A DNA stretch of 64,000 nucleotides, from assembly GCA_011503125.2 (NCBI GenBank), contig WWBZ02000007.1, positions 1,550,001-1,614,000 of the forward strand, read 5' to 3'. Positions within the stretch are counted from its first letter, which is position 1; each line of letters begins with the position of its first letter. Below are positions 23,047 through 34,123 of the stretch, piece by piece. Source of the stretch: Botryosphaeria dothidea. Taxonomy: Eukaryota > Ascomycota > Dothideomycetes > Botryosphaeriales > Botryosphaeriaceae. The translations under genes and the position numbers were made by a program. The notes under the pieces were generated by a model. That model saw only the letters and a program-made list of their open reading frames with translations. It was not told where the DNA came from and ran no database searches.

Positions 23047-25644
23047 ATGTCGTCCAAGCTCCACGTCGTCGCCCTGGTCTCGGGCGGCAAAGACTCGCTG
23101 TTCTCCATCCTGCACTGCCTGAGGAACGGCCACGACGTCGTCGCTCTTGCCAATCTCCATCCGCCGCAAACCGGCCCATCCTCCACCCATGAGGCCGACG
23201 ACATCAACAGCTTCATGTACCAGACCGTGGGCCACAGCATCATCCCGCTATACGAGAAGGCCCTGAAACTGCCCTTGTACCGTCAGCCCATTCTTGGCCA
23301 CGCCGTGAACTCCGACAAGGACTATCACCACCATCTGGCCACGTCTGCTGCTCCGCTATCGACACCGTCATCGGCGCCCCGTCAGGTGGACGCCGTGGCC
23401 GCCTCCGAGACAAGCACAGCGGCGAAACCCACGGCCGACGCTGCCGACGCATCCTTTCCCGCCGAACCCTCCGTCTCCTCCGCTTCGGACGAAGTATCCA
23501 ATACGAGCCGCAACGATTCAGCCCTGCCGCATCAGAACCGCCGCCAAGCCGAGCCCTCGACCTTGCGTGTCCGCGGCGAGACACCGGATGATGATGACGA
23601 CGCAGATGAAACCGAGTCTCTCTTGCCGCTCCTCCGCAAGGTCCTAGCTGCCCATCCCGAAGTCAACGCCGTCTGCACCGGTGCTATCCTGTCTACGTAC
23701 CAGCGCACCCGAGTCGAGTCCGTATGCGCCCGCCTCGGCCTCGTCCCGCTCGGCTATCTGTGGCAGTATCCGTCGCTGCCGCCCTATGCGGATGCATCCC
23801 TGCTGCGGGATATGGATGCCGTCGGCCAAGATGCCAGGATCATCAAGGTCGCAAGTGGAGGCATCGACTCTACTTTTCTATGGCAGAATGTGGCTGAGAA
23901 GAGGACCGTAGAGAGGCTGAAGCGGGCGGCGGCTAGGTTTGGTGGTGAGGGCGCAGTGTTGGGGGAGGGAGGAGAGTTCGAAACTGCGGCTGTGGATGGG
24001 CCGAGTTGCGTGTGGAAGGCCGGAAGGATTGAGGTAGATGTTGATGAGGAGGCTGTAGTTGGAGAGGGCGGCAGCGCTGTGGTGAAGTTCAAGGGGGCAA
24101 GGGTAGTAGAGAAAGCACCAAGTGACGACGGTGGTCTGGAGAACCTGCGGATCCCAGACCTATTCGATATCGAGTTCGAGGAACTAGGTCGGAAACTATT
24201 GCTGAGCAGCCCTGAAACAGCGGCCGACAGTAACACCACCAAGTCGATAGACCAGAGTCTAGCATCTACTACGCTCTCCCCCGACCCTCCCCTCCAAACC
24301 CTCCAACACCAAACAATCCTTCAAGACACCACCCTTACCATCTCCAACCTCACTGTTCCTCATGCCAATAACGAACCTCTCTCACCGACCTCCCAACTTG
24401 AGGCCATAAAATCTCAACTCCTCACTCTACTCTCCACCCACTCCGCCACATCCTCCAACATCACCTCCACCACCCTCCTCCTCCGCTCGATGTCCCTCTT
24501 CACCCTCCTGAACCCCATCTACGGCTCCCTCTTCACCTCCGCCCCCAACCCTCCCGCCCGCGTCACCATCGCCTGCGGCTCCTCCCTCCCTCTCGGCACC
24601 GACGTCAGCCTCTCCTGCACCGTCAACCTCCCCCACACCAACAACAGCAACAACCACCCTCTCCGCCGTGGCCTCCACGTTCAATCCCGCAGCTACTGGG
24701 CGCCCGCCAACATCGGCCCGTACTCGCAGGCCATCGCCGTGCCCGCCTCGTCCTCGTCTCCGCCATCAAACGTCGAGATCGTGCACCTGGCCGGCCAGAT
24801 CCCGCTCGTGCCCGCGAGCATGGACATGGTGCGGGCGGGCGACGTGGCGTTCGCAAGGGGCGGCGCCGACAACGGGTTCGGCGTGCAGACGGTGCTGGCG
24901 CTGCAGCATCTGTGGCGCGTGGGGCGCGTCATGGGCGTGCGGTGGTGGGCATGCGGGGCGGCGTTCGTGTCAGCATGCGGGGATCGCAGAGAGGGTGATC
25001 GGAGGGCGGTGTTAGCGAGGGAGGCGTGGAGGGGGATTCATGAGGGGTTGAGGCCGGCAGAGGAGGAGGAGGATGAAGATGAGGGAGATGTGGATGTGTG
25101 GGATCTGAAGTTTGGAAATAGGGGGATGGGCGGGGTGTCGGCGGTGGAGGTGGATGGAAGGGCTAATTTGCCGAACTTTAAGGGCGTGAAGTTGGTGGAT
25201 GGTGGTGGTGATGATGATGATGATGATGTGCTCGCGCCGCCGTGCGTGGTGGCGGAGGTCTTGGAGTTACCACGCGCTACGGATATTGAATGGACGAGTC
25301 CTGGTCTGGCGAACTGCAAGAATGTGGCTCTGAGGATTCTGAGGGGTGGTGAAACGGGCCTCCTGGTCCACGAGACGAAGTTTGCCGCCGATACGGTGGC
25401 TTTCTATGCCGCTGGTGTGGCAGATAGGAATCAGGTGTGGGATTTGGAAGATGTGCTGCAGAACGCGGACGTGCCGGCTGGTGGAAGGATTTACACGGTT
25501 TACATGGCAAAGCCTCTGCCACAGGAGTGGCTGGGCAAGTCGAAACCGCTAGTGGTGCCTTGTAGCAGGGTCTGGGGTCCTGAGGGTAAAGAAGTGGCTG
25601 CCGCCGTCATGATGAGGTACAGTAGGAGCTCCGATGGCAGCTGA
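23047..25644 (+). CDS. DPH6: Diphthine-ammonia ligase Dph6 (ATP-PPase plus two RidA-like domains)
   Basis: Performs the last step of diphthamide synthesis on translation elongation factor 2, ATP-dependent amidation of diphthine, in the cytosol. Single exon of 865 aa. The N-terminal adenine-nucleotide alpha-hydrolase domain opens with the PP-loop SGGKDS at residues 12-17, followed by HDVVALANLHP, SFMYQTVGH and, after an insertion, AVCTGAILSTYQRTRVE and GEGGEFET. Two YjgF/RidA-type domains follow; the second begins around YWAPANIGPYSQAIAVP and HLAGQIPLVP. The layout equals yeast Dph6 (YLR143w, 685 aa) but is about 180 residues longer. Part of the difference is a Ser/Ala/Asp-rich insertion at roughly residues 95-185 inside the ligase domain; another is an Asp-rich run (DDDDDDV) near residue 720. 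Start chosen because SGGKDS sits at the usual distance from it. Confidence 0.94.
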   Translation: MSSKLHVVALVSGGKDSLFSILHCLRNGHDVVALANLHPPQTGPSSTHEADDINSFMYQTVGHSIIPLYEKALKLPLYRQPILGHAVNSDKDYHHHLATSAAPLSTPSSAPRQVDAVAASETSTAAKPTADAADASFPAEPSVSSASDEVSNTSRNDSALPHQNRRQAEPSTLRVRGETPDDDDDADETESLLPLLRKVLAAHPEVNAVCTGAILSTYQRTRVESVCARLGLVPLGYLWQYPSLPPYADASLLRDMDAVGQDARIIKVASGGIDSTFLWQNVAEKRTVERLKRAAARFGGEGAVLGEGGEFETAAVDGPSCVWKAGRIEVDVDEEAVVGEGGSAVVKFKGARVVEKAPSDDGGLENLRIPDLFDIEFEELGRKLLLSSPETAADSNTTKSIDQSLASTTLSPDPPLQTLQHQTILQDTTLTISNLTVPHANNEPLSPTSQLEAIKSQLLTLLSTHSATSSNITSTTLLLRSMSLFTLLNPIYGSLFTSAPNPPARVTIACGSSLPLGTDVSLSCTVNLPHTNNSNNHPLRRGLHVQSRSYWAPANIGPYSQAIAVPASSSSPPSNVEIVHLAGQIPLVPASMDMVRAGDVAFARGGADNGFGVQTVLALQHLWRVGRVMGVRWWACGAAFVSACGDRREGDRRAVLAREAWRGIHEGLRPAEEEEDEDEGDVDVWDLKFGNRGMGGVSAVEVDGRANLPNFKGVKLVDGGGDDDDDDVLAPPCVVAEVLELPRATDIEWTSPGLANCKNVALRILRGGETGLLVHETKFAADTVAFYAAGVADRNQVWDLEDVLQNADVPAGGRIYTVYMAKPLPQEWLGKSKPLVVPCSRVWGPEGKEVAAAVMMRYSRSSDGS

Positions 25645-27732
25645 ACCTTTGAGCCGAAGTGGTCGGCTCTCTACTTAGCGGTTCATCAGAAAATTCATAT
25701 GTGACCCCGCATGGCTCAGGCATAGAGGCATGTGGACCTAAGATCAATATTGATGACACAGCTCACCTCCGGAGTGAAGTGTCTATTCCAACCAGAACGC
25801 TGCCACTTCCGAGAGCCACAACGTGATACCATTATGGTGAGCCGAAGCATCCGTAAAAATGTCGATGTCGTCCATCTTCAGATCACTTGGATCCGGATGA
25901 CCGCTTCAACTCCCTATGGCACGAGAACGCTAAGACCATGGTTGTGCACATCGATAAACTGGGCAGGGACTGGTTTGTGCTGCATCGACGAGCTTTAAAA
26001 CTAATCAGGTTTAATGCGAGATTAAGCCATCAGCTGCAGAGGTCTGCTGCCCTGTGTTTTACTTTTCGGACTACCCGGTGAAGCAAGACTTAAAATTACA
26101 ATTCGATTATGCTTCATGCTACGCCTTATTGCGTGGCCTTGACCGTGGCCTGGATCGAATCCGCCAGTGTTGAAATTGGATTTCACCTGTTTTCGCACTC
26201 TCCTGGAGTGAGGCGGAGGCGCGACCGCAAACTCCTTCCCCACTTCTCTCTTCCCTGGCTCAGGCAAATGTCGTTTGGTTGAGTCATTGCAAAATCCTGG
26301 CATGATTCTGGATATCACAGCAACTGTGAATCGGGTCGTGTTCCTCCTATGTTTATCCTAATCGGCCTGGTATCGGCAGCTTTCCCTCCGGTCATTCATA
26401 TTTCGTAGTGCTCGAGCTCACCAGGACCGTTAAATGACGATGATAATCATTTACAGAGCATACCTTTCAGTGTATTAGCCTAGAACCACCCTGAGGGATG
26501 ATTTGGGGAAATGTCTTTCGAGCCACGAAAGAGCGCACGTATCGCATATCCACGATGCACATCCCACAGCCAGAGATTAAAATGCGGATCTGAATGCGAG
26601 TTCAAGCAGACAAGAAGGTGTGATTTTATAGAGCTTCATTAGACCAAATCAGGCTGCCACTTGTCATAAAGCGGGATTGACGCACTCGAGACCGGGGTGG
26701 ATCCGGTGACACATGTCAAGCGGAAAATATCACTCTATGATGCATGTTGTTACTTACTCCTTACATTCCTGGGTTTCTTCATACCTCTGAGCCAGACTAG
26801 CCTCTGGGGCTGTCCCTCGAAATATGACAGCCCGTCATAATCTAGGGGGCAGCCTCCACGCCACTGGTCTATCTTCGTTGCCTGAACAAGTGGAGCGGGA
26901 GGAGGCAATTGCGCATACGGCTTACCAACTAGGCCCTCGATATTGAACAGCAACGAGGTCGTATAATGAGGATACACGAAATATGCAGAGAAATTGTATC
27001 TCAACAAAGCTGGCATAATGTATGGTACTTCAAAAAGGAGTCCACCTCTCCTAGGCCCCCAATATCCTTCAGTAAAGCATCTCTAGCTCCCAGTGACGCA
27101 AGACAAATTACAAACTAGCTGAGAGATTCGTTGCACACATTGATTGCACTGCTTTCTAGTCTGCCCTAGTGGCAGAAGTCCGTTGCAGGCTCACTCTCCG
27201 CTCCTTACGAGGACGTCCAAGTGTGAAGACATAACCACCCCATCTCTGTCTAAGATTGCTGAAATACAGTAATACCGAATAGATGATGACGAGCTATATA
27301 TGCAGGCAAGGATAGCGTTCTTAACAGATATTTAAAAGTGTGGATGAATGGTCTTTGCCTTAATAAAACTCTCTCTGATGGCAGAGGTAGAGGAGAGCGC
27401 CCAGCCAGCAGTTTTTCTTCATGAGTGCTTCCCCATTCCATTGCCACCTGTCAGAAATTCGGACTTCTGAATCAATGAGATGTATTGTTGTTCTTTTATA
27501 ATGCAATGAGAGACAGAGTCAGCATCTATCCACCCGTCCCACCTTTTTTTTTTGTTCCATGTCCCATCCAGCCCTTCAGAATATCTGCGCCACATCGATG
27601 CAAAGAAAACCAGGGTATCAGCTACCAGCCATCGACACTACCCCAGCAGGAAACTTTCCTCATCGAACTCCGTGCTGTCCAAAACGATACTTTCCACTCT
27701 TGCTTGAGAAGCCCCTTCCTCGACCGTCCCGT
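25645..27732. other. Intergenic region, AT-richer
   Basis: About 2.1 kb between the convergent ends of DPH6 and POL31. The only notable frame is on the minus strand at 26750-27016, extendable upstream to about 27070 without a stop. It has natural-looking composition (YNFSAYFVYPHY, CPLDYDGLSYFEGQPQRLVW) and a possible intron (GTAAGCC...TTGTTCAG, 26882-26925). I could not assign it to a family; it may be a gene remnant. The rest shows nothing. Confidence 0.4.
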
Positions 27733-29506
27733 TCATGCATCGTCCTTCTGCTCCACCAGCTCTACTTGCAAGTACTCCACCTCCAACGTCTCCGAATCCA
27801 CCAGCACCACCAGCCCCGTCTCCTTAAACCTCGGAATAGCGATGAGCGTAACCTGCTGTCCCGCTGGGCCCTCGATCACTCTTGTACCGTACTGTGCTTG
27901 GTTGCCCGCGAAATAGACATGCGGACAATCCCTGATGAGGAGGGGGTCGTCATCTTGGAAGGGGTAGCACCCTGCAAGCACAATCAGCACCAAGACCACA
28001 TGGAGGGGAGATGAGCAAGCTCAAACTTACATAGAGTATCCGGCGCCGTCGGAGCATTGCACCTCCATCTGAGCATGCACTCCATCATGTCCAACCGATC
28101 CTCGCTTTCCACGTACTTGAAAACATCGCTCACCGGTTGGCCGCCCGTTCCCAAAAATCTCCACCCTTCCACCTCGCCCTCCCACGGATTCGTCACTGGA
28201 TCGAACGTACCCGGCTCCTGACCCTTCTGCTGGGGCGCCGCCGGGCTCTTCGCGTACAGGCGCGCCTTGGAGAATAACGCCGGATGCAGCGGCTGCTGGG
28301 GGATCTGTACATTGGCCGGGTCAGTCTGGCCGGGCAACAGCGTGACGGCCATGTGCGGTAGAACGGTAGCCAGGAAGTCGTCCAGATGGCCCGACGGCGC
28401 AGCGTTGTAGGACGAAGCGTCATAGCCATACTTCTTCCCGCCGACGCCGGCGTCCTTCTTAGACGCCGCCAGCTCCTCGCGGGTGGGGATGGGACAAGCA
28501 TTGGCAAGCGACTCACCGGCGATGATGAGCCGCGAGATGCCAGTAGCCTTCTGCTGGTCCTCCGGCACGCCCAGCTCGCCCATCAGCACTTCGGCGAGAA
28601 GGTCCAGTTGCAGGGCGTCGCCGTGCGAGCCACTGATCTGGAGTCCGCTGACCAGCGCGACCTTGCCGCCATTGCCCCTTTCCTTGCTCTTCGTCTTCCC
28701 GCCCACGGCGCCCGCGCTTTCCTCCAGCTCCCAGCGCTCCGGTTGGCGTGGCAGGTCCGCGACTTGGATATCCACGACCTCGAACACGCCGTCCGCATTC
28801 TCAGTGCCGATGGCGGCGATGATGGCACCGGTCACTAGGAGTGTCTCCTCGAGGCAGCGGCCGGTAAGGCGGAGGCGGCCGGATTCGTCCTCGAGCATGA
28901 CTTCGCGGATGCCGTCGGGCGAGATGTACTTTTCACGGGGAGGAGGCGCCGAGATCCAGTGCTGTTGCGGTGTAATTGGTGAGCGGTCTTTGTCATACTT
29001 TCCCTCAATTCAGGATTCATCGGCTTCTTACCTCTTTCGATATGTCGTCCAGCACCTTGGGCTTCAGCGGCATCTCCATGTACACGGTACCAACGACCCA
29101 ACACGCCTCACCCTGCCTGACGTCCAGCACACGGTCGACCTGCCGTGCCTTTTCTTCCCCAATCTTTTCCGGGTCAGCACTCTTCACTCGGCGGCGCGGG
29201 GTTGTACAGTAGCAGTGGGATCTACCTCGAAGCTTTCCCATGCCTCCTCGGCGACTTTCTCCACAACCGGCTTCAGTTGCACCAGGCGCAGGAAATACAT
29301 GTCCGCGTACTGTTGCACATAATGCCTGTCCTCGCCCTTGGGTAGCTCGAATGTCGAAAGCGGTGTGTATGCAGGTACATTTTCTCGTGATGCGGCGGGG
29401 AAGTCGGCGGAGCTGCTTTGCGTCAGCGGTGCTAAGGGTTCTATGCGGCAGGAACAACGCACGAGGGAGGTGTCAGAAGGGCATCGTAGCCATGAGCGGT
29501 GGCCAT
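27733..29506 (-). CDS. POL31: DNA polymerase delta small (B) subunit, Pol31/POLD2
   Basis: Regulatory subunit of replicative polymerase delta, bridging the catalytic subunit and the Pol32/C-subunit; nuclear. Five exons on the minus strand: 29463-29506, 29226-29412, 29032-29163, 28031-28961 and 27733-27971, 510 aa in one frame. Introns are 50, 62, 70 and 59 nt. The first has a CTGAC branch site nine bases before its CAG. Recognisable blocks are YVQQYADMYFLRLVQLKP (N-terminal OB domain), CWVVGTVYMEMPLKPKVLDD, VALVSGLQISG and the inactive calcineurin-like phosphoesterase region, then MECMLRWRCNAPTAPDTLWCYPF, which is restored exactly across the last splice, and CPHVYFAGNQ. The short first exon is inferred from splicing signals and a plausible N-terminus; a different start cannot be excluded. 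Confidence 0.93.
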
Positions 29507-30200
29507 GGCAAAAATTGAGGGGGGGTGGCGTGGAAGAAGCGTGGTGCATGCAGGTAGTGGTGGTTCAGCTCAGGCGCGTCGCGCGAAACCAATTTACGCG
29601 TCGGCGGTGGAGCACGCGCTTCTTCGGCGCCCATGCACGTCATTGCTCCCCGCACATCGTCTCGCACCTCATTGGCTGGTCGGGAAGACGACATCCATTT
29701 GCAGTTGCTCTGTCCGCTCGATGGCCAAATAACAAGCAGCGCGCAGAGAAGAATAGATGGCCGGCTACCTTTCTGGGCGTCTTGTCTACTGTTCCTCTAA
29801 GGTTAGTCTGCAAGGCCGAATCTTCAGGCTCGCGCAGTTCTGATACCTAGGTGATGCTTCTGCCGCTCTACTCTGAAGGAACCATCCGCACTGCCTCCGC
29901 AGTCGAGGTTCATCATCAACGTCGAACAGAGAAATTTTGATTTTGCGCTTGTTGTGCCTAGGGCACTGCATCGGCCACCAGCAATGGAGAAGTGTGCTGA
30001 GGTCGCTGCGTCATCTGTTCGGTACGCGCGTTGAAATGAAAGAGAATGGAAGGAGAAGACTCTAAATGCAGCCATGATATTTTACCTCTTTATCCAGCCA
30101 ACACCGTCGCGCCATCCATGCAACCGTCATCTTTTTTTATACATCCCAACTATCCATGAGTAGAGTTATGATACAAGAATACATACCGCTCCAACGTCGT
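29507..30200. other. Intergenic region between CYM1 and POL31
   Basis: 694 bp between two minus-strand genes: the POL31 promoter and the CYM1 3' flank. No further feature is supported. Confidence 0.5.
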
Positions 30201-33200
30201 CTACGCTGTTCCCCCCGCTTCTGCAACCATCTCTTGCACCTGCTCCGCCATGTGTAAGTCATTGACTTGCCAGTCATCCTTCACCCACTCCTTCTTCTCG
30301 CCCAGCACCGCCAAATTACCTCCCTTTGCGATGCCGTTGACCAAGAATTCTTGTGCAGCGTTCTTGACTTGCTCCGCGGTGACGTCAAGGAGCTGTTCGC
30401 GTCTCTTCTGCTGCATCTCGTAATCCACCCCGCTGAGGAACTGGTTCATGCCCTCCTGGCTAACGCTTTCAGGCGCATCTAGCGACTGGAAAACGCTGAG
30501 TTTGGCCTCTTCGATGTCTCTGTTTGTCCATTCCCGGTCGCGCGCCCAGACGCCAGATTCGTTGATGATCTTGATCGTGTTTTGCGGGTTCGGGTCGCGG
30601 TAGCTGTAGAAACCGAAGATGCCACCAAGGCCGTTGGAGTAGGCTCCGCCACCGTATGCACCACCCTTCTCACGGATCTCATGGTGGAGATGCTTGTGTG
30701 TAAGTAGCTGAGCAAGGATCTGCAGTGGCGCACCATCGGCAGACACGTAAGGGACTGTCGGGATGGAGAGACCAGAGTAGTAAACCTGGTAAGGCAGAGG
30801 GAAGAAAGTTTTTGCGCTTCGCGGGAATGTCGCCAGGCGAGATATGGTCGGCATTTCAGTCTGGTTGGCGGGGATGGACGAGAGGAAGCTGGCGAGAGCT
30901 TCTTCATTCGAGGAAGAACTTTCTGATCCACAAGTCAATGCGACGCGAAGGTTCTTGCTGTTTGCAATAGCAAGCGACTGAAGAGCTTTGAGCTTGCTGA
31001 TCACATCCTCGAACGACTCAGAGACCGGTCTGGTAGCTAAGTTGGTCGTCAACTTAACCTGAGTAAGGCCAGCTGTCTGCTCCCTCAATCGTGCAGCAGG
31101 CGTCAGCCCAGCCTCGGCATATCGCCTAGCGTACGCATGGCCTGACTCTGCCACTGAGTTGACAGCACCGCTGGCAGAAGCTTGGAGCAGCTGACGAATT
31201 TGCTTCTCTGCCTCAGGGCCGTCGAAATTCGTCTCCATAATGAGAGTACGCAGGAGGTCGTACATTGCTGGAACATTACGGTCCAAAGCGGATCCGGCGA
31301 ATACCAGCCCCTCCTCATATCCCTGAATGTTTGTGGGCGTAGTCGTCGAGTGGTAGCCAACAGACAACCCGCCAGTCTTCAGCTTGATCAATTCTTCCAG
31401 CTGCTCCATGGCCTTATCCTTGGTTCCCAGCCTCATAATCGCATCGCTGAAGAGCGGGATCATTTCACGAAGCTCGTCAGGAAGATCCTTGAAGACGTTG
31501 ACGGCGCGGAAATAGGTCAGGCCGTTTGTGGGTGCCTCTCTCCACTGCACCCTCACATCTCCAACTCGGCTTTCCCGAATCTGCTTCTTCTCCTTTTGGC
31601 GCGGGATATCCTTGACATGAACAGTCGGAAGGCAGCTGAGGTCTTGCTTTCTGCCATTTTCTTGTTCTTCGAGCAGTTCTAGCTCGCGTTTCTCAAGAAA
31701 TTGGTGTGCTTCTTCCTCAGTACCGAAGTTCTTAGTGGTTTCAAGGATCTTCGAAGCCAGCCTGTGAGTCTCTTCTTCGGCTATTTCTTGCGCGTACATC
31801 TCTGAAGGCTCCATGGTGAAAGTGAAGGTGTCATCCTTCAGAAGGTACTTTTCCAAGAGACCCTCGAGGTACCCACCTTTGGCGTACTCGGCCTTGAAAG
31901 CATCCACAGTCTCATTCCAAGCGAGAGCGTCAAAGGGGTCGACACCATTAAACCAACCGGGCTTCAAGCGCTGCATCAGACCCATTCCAAAATGAGCAGT
32001 CTTGTGCTTGAGGCCAAGTTCCAACTGGTGAAGAATGCCGTCCACTTTTGTTTGGCTGAACCCCTTCTCCTTTGCTTCAGCCAACGTCCTGAAGATTGCC
32101 TCCTTGACCTTTGGTACGTCATCCTTCTTGACACCATTGAGGCCAACAGAGAATATCCCAGCCTTTCCAGACCCGTCGTAGCCTGTGTTCGGACTCCAGT
32201 CTGGACCCAATCCCGCCTCTATCAGGCCCCGGTAGAGAGGAGAGCCATAGCCATCCAGCAGAAGAGACGACAAAACACCGAGGGAAAAGGTCTCCAGTAT
32301 ATCGGAAGAATCGCACATTAACCACGACGTAGAGGTCTTGTACTGCATGTCTGCCGGTACAAGGGGATCTATGGGACCTTTCACCGTCACATTCTTAGGC
32401 CCGTCGGTGAGACTGATGGGCAGCTTGATATCGGTTTCCACGCGAATTCTGTTGAACTTGTCCAATTGGGCGCCAATGTCCTTCAGATGCTCCTCAAACG
32501 GGATGTCACCATAGGTAAAGACCTTGGCATTGCTCGGGTGGTAGTGATCGGCGTGGAACTTCTTCAGTTGCTCGTGAGTCAGATCGGTAATCTTCTGCGG
32601 GTCTCCTCCGGAGTTGTTGATGTCCGGGAAAAGATGGTCCTGGAAGCGAATATAGTAGAGGTAGCTTGCGTCCGACATCTGACCTTTCATCTCGTTGTAG
32701 ACCACGCCCTTGAAAGCCAGCTGATTGTCTTTCGACGCAGGCTCCAGCGGGTTCTCTGGGCCAATACGCCAGCCTTCTTGTGTGAAGTCGTTTGCTTTCA
32801 GAAGGGGGTGCAGGGTGGCATCGAGGTACACAGACATGAGGTTCTTGAAGTCCTGGGGGTTCGTGGTGGCGAACGGGTAGGTGGTATGGTCCGAAGAGGT
32901 GAAAGCATTCATGAAATTGGAGAGTGAGCGCGGCAGCATCTTGAAGAAAGGATCTCGGACGGGGTATCTTGATCGAGTCAGCATTTTGAAGTGGTAGCAT
33001 GGGCGTGCAAACAGACCTCTCGCTGCCGCACAGAGTGGTGTGCTCGAGGATGTGCGGCACACCGGTATCATCCGGAGGATTGGTCTTGAAGCCAATTGAG
33101 AAGACATTGTTGGAGTCGTCTCTGGCGACATGCAGGTAATCGGCACCGGTCTTGTCGTGTTGCAGGTGGACGGCCGTCAGTTCGAGCTCCGGGACGTGCT

Positions 33201-33372
33201 TGGCGCGGCGCAGCGTGAAGCCGTGCAGCTGCGATCCGACCTTTGGATATTTCTGGAGATCCGTCACTGACGCAAGGCCTCGATAGCAGGGCTGGCCTTG
33301 GGCGGACACGCGCAGGAAGGGCGCAGTCGTCCGCGAGGCTAGCAGGGCCGGGCGGGAGGAGGCGCGTAGCAT
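30201..33372 (-). CDS. CYM1: Mitochondrial presequence protease Cym1/PreP (M16C metallopeptidase)
   Basis: Degrades cleaved targeting presequences and other short peptides in the mitochondrial matrix or intermembrane space. Two exons, 33017-33372 and 30201-32967, with a 49 nt intron, 1040 aa, the normal length. The inverted zinc motif HxxEH is HILEH at residues 107-111, and the conserved [13 protein letters not shown] is rebuilt across the splice junction. Later blocks include the M16C-associated region and the C-terminal GGGAYGSYAN-like RxxY site, here [20 protein letters not shown], with Arg/Tyr contacts typical of the fold. The ATG at 33372 gives [20 protein letters not shown], a basic, acid-free matrix presequence. 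An upstream in-frame ATG at 33435 would add 21 mostly hydrophobic residues and looks less likely. Confidence 0.96.
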
Positions 33373-34123
33373 GGCAAAGAAGTTGATGAAGAGCAAGCGA
33401 GCGACGATGACGAGAGCAGGCGCGGACTTCATCATGGCCGGCGCAACTGGCTGCAGTCCCGCCGAGCGAGCTGCTTAGTCAGGAAACATGTGCACCACGG
33501 CGACAAGACCGCGCGGAAGAGCATGAGCGGCGGGAGGACAACAGGACGGAGAGTTTATGTACGTGTCTGTGGGCGGGTGCCGGCGGGGCCCTTGTCGGCA
33601 GCTTGAGCTTGTGGGTTGGGCAGGCGCGTAGCATGCGCAGGAAGAAGGTGTACCTCGTCGGTGCTTCCGTCACGGCAGAAGATTGCCTGCCGAAGCCCAT
33701 CCTTCCACTCCACTGCCACCATTCGTCCGACTCGAGAAGCATAGCCAGCTGCCGCCCACCACCACCCCGGGCCTCCAGTTCGCATTATTACCCCCCTCCG
33801 CCGCCTCTCCACCATCTCTCGCGTGCTCTCGGGCCCCATCTGCCCCGGTCTCAGCTGCACAACTCTACCTTCCTGGCGGCTCTCTGCGGATCGCCCACTC
33901 AAACCATCTTACGCCGAGCAGCAGCCCCTCCCGCAGCTGCAGACGCCCGCATTCTATGTGAACAACCCCTTGCACCCTCCGTTGAGCGCGCTCTGGGCCG
34001 TGGCTGCGCCGCCATCCCACCTCTAAGAGCGCCATCGTCGAAGGCGCACCGACGTCAGCCCGCTTCCGTGCAGAGCACTCCCCGCACGCGGGCACCCACA
34101 CCACTCTGTCGCCGAGTCATACA
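33373..34123. other. Divergent promoter region, CYM1 / taxilin
   Basis: 751 bp shared upstream region of two genes transcribed apart. Frames on both strands are open here; one on the minus strand (33555-33902, 115 codons, containing VAVEWKDGLRQAIFCRDG) has somewhat protein-like composition, but no evidence supports it as a gene. Confidence 0.45.

Noticed and set aside
33372..33435. Upstream start of CYM1 adding 21 residues
   Set aside because: The added segment is hydrophobic and the internal start gives a typical matrix presequence; kept as a less likely alternative.
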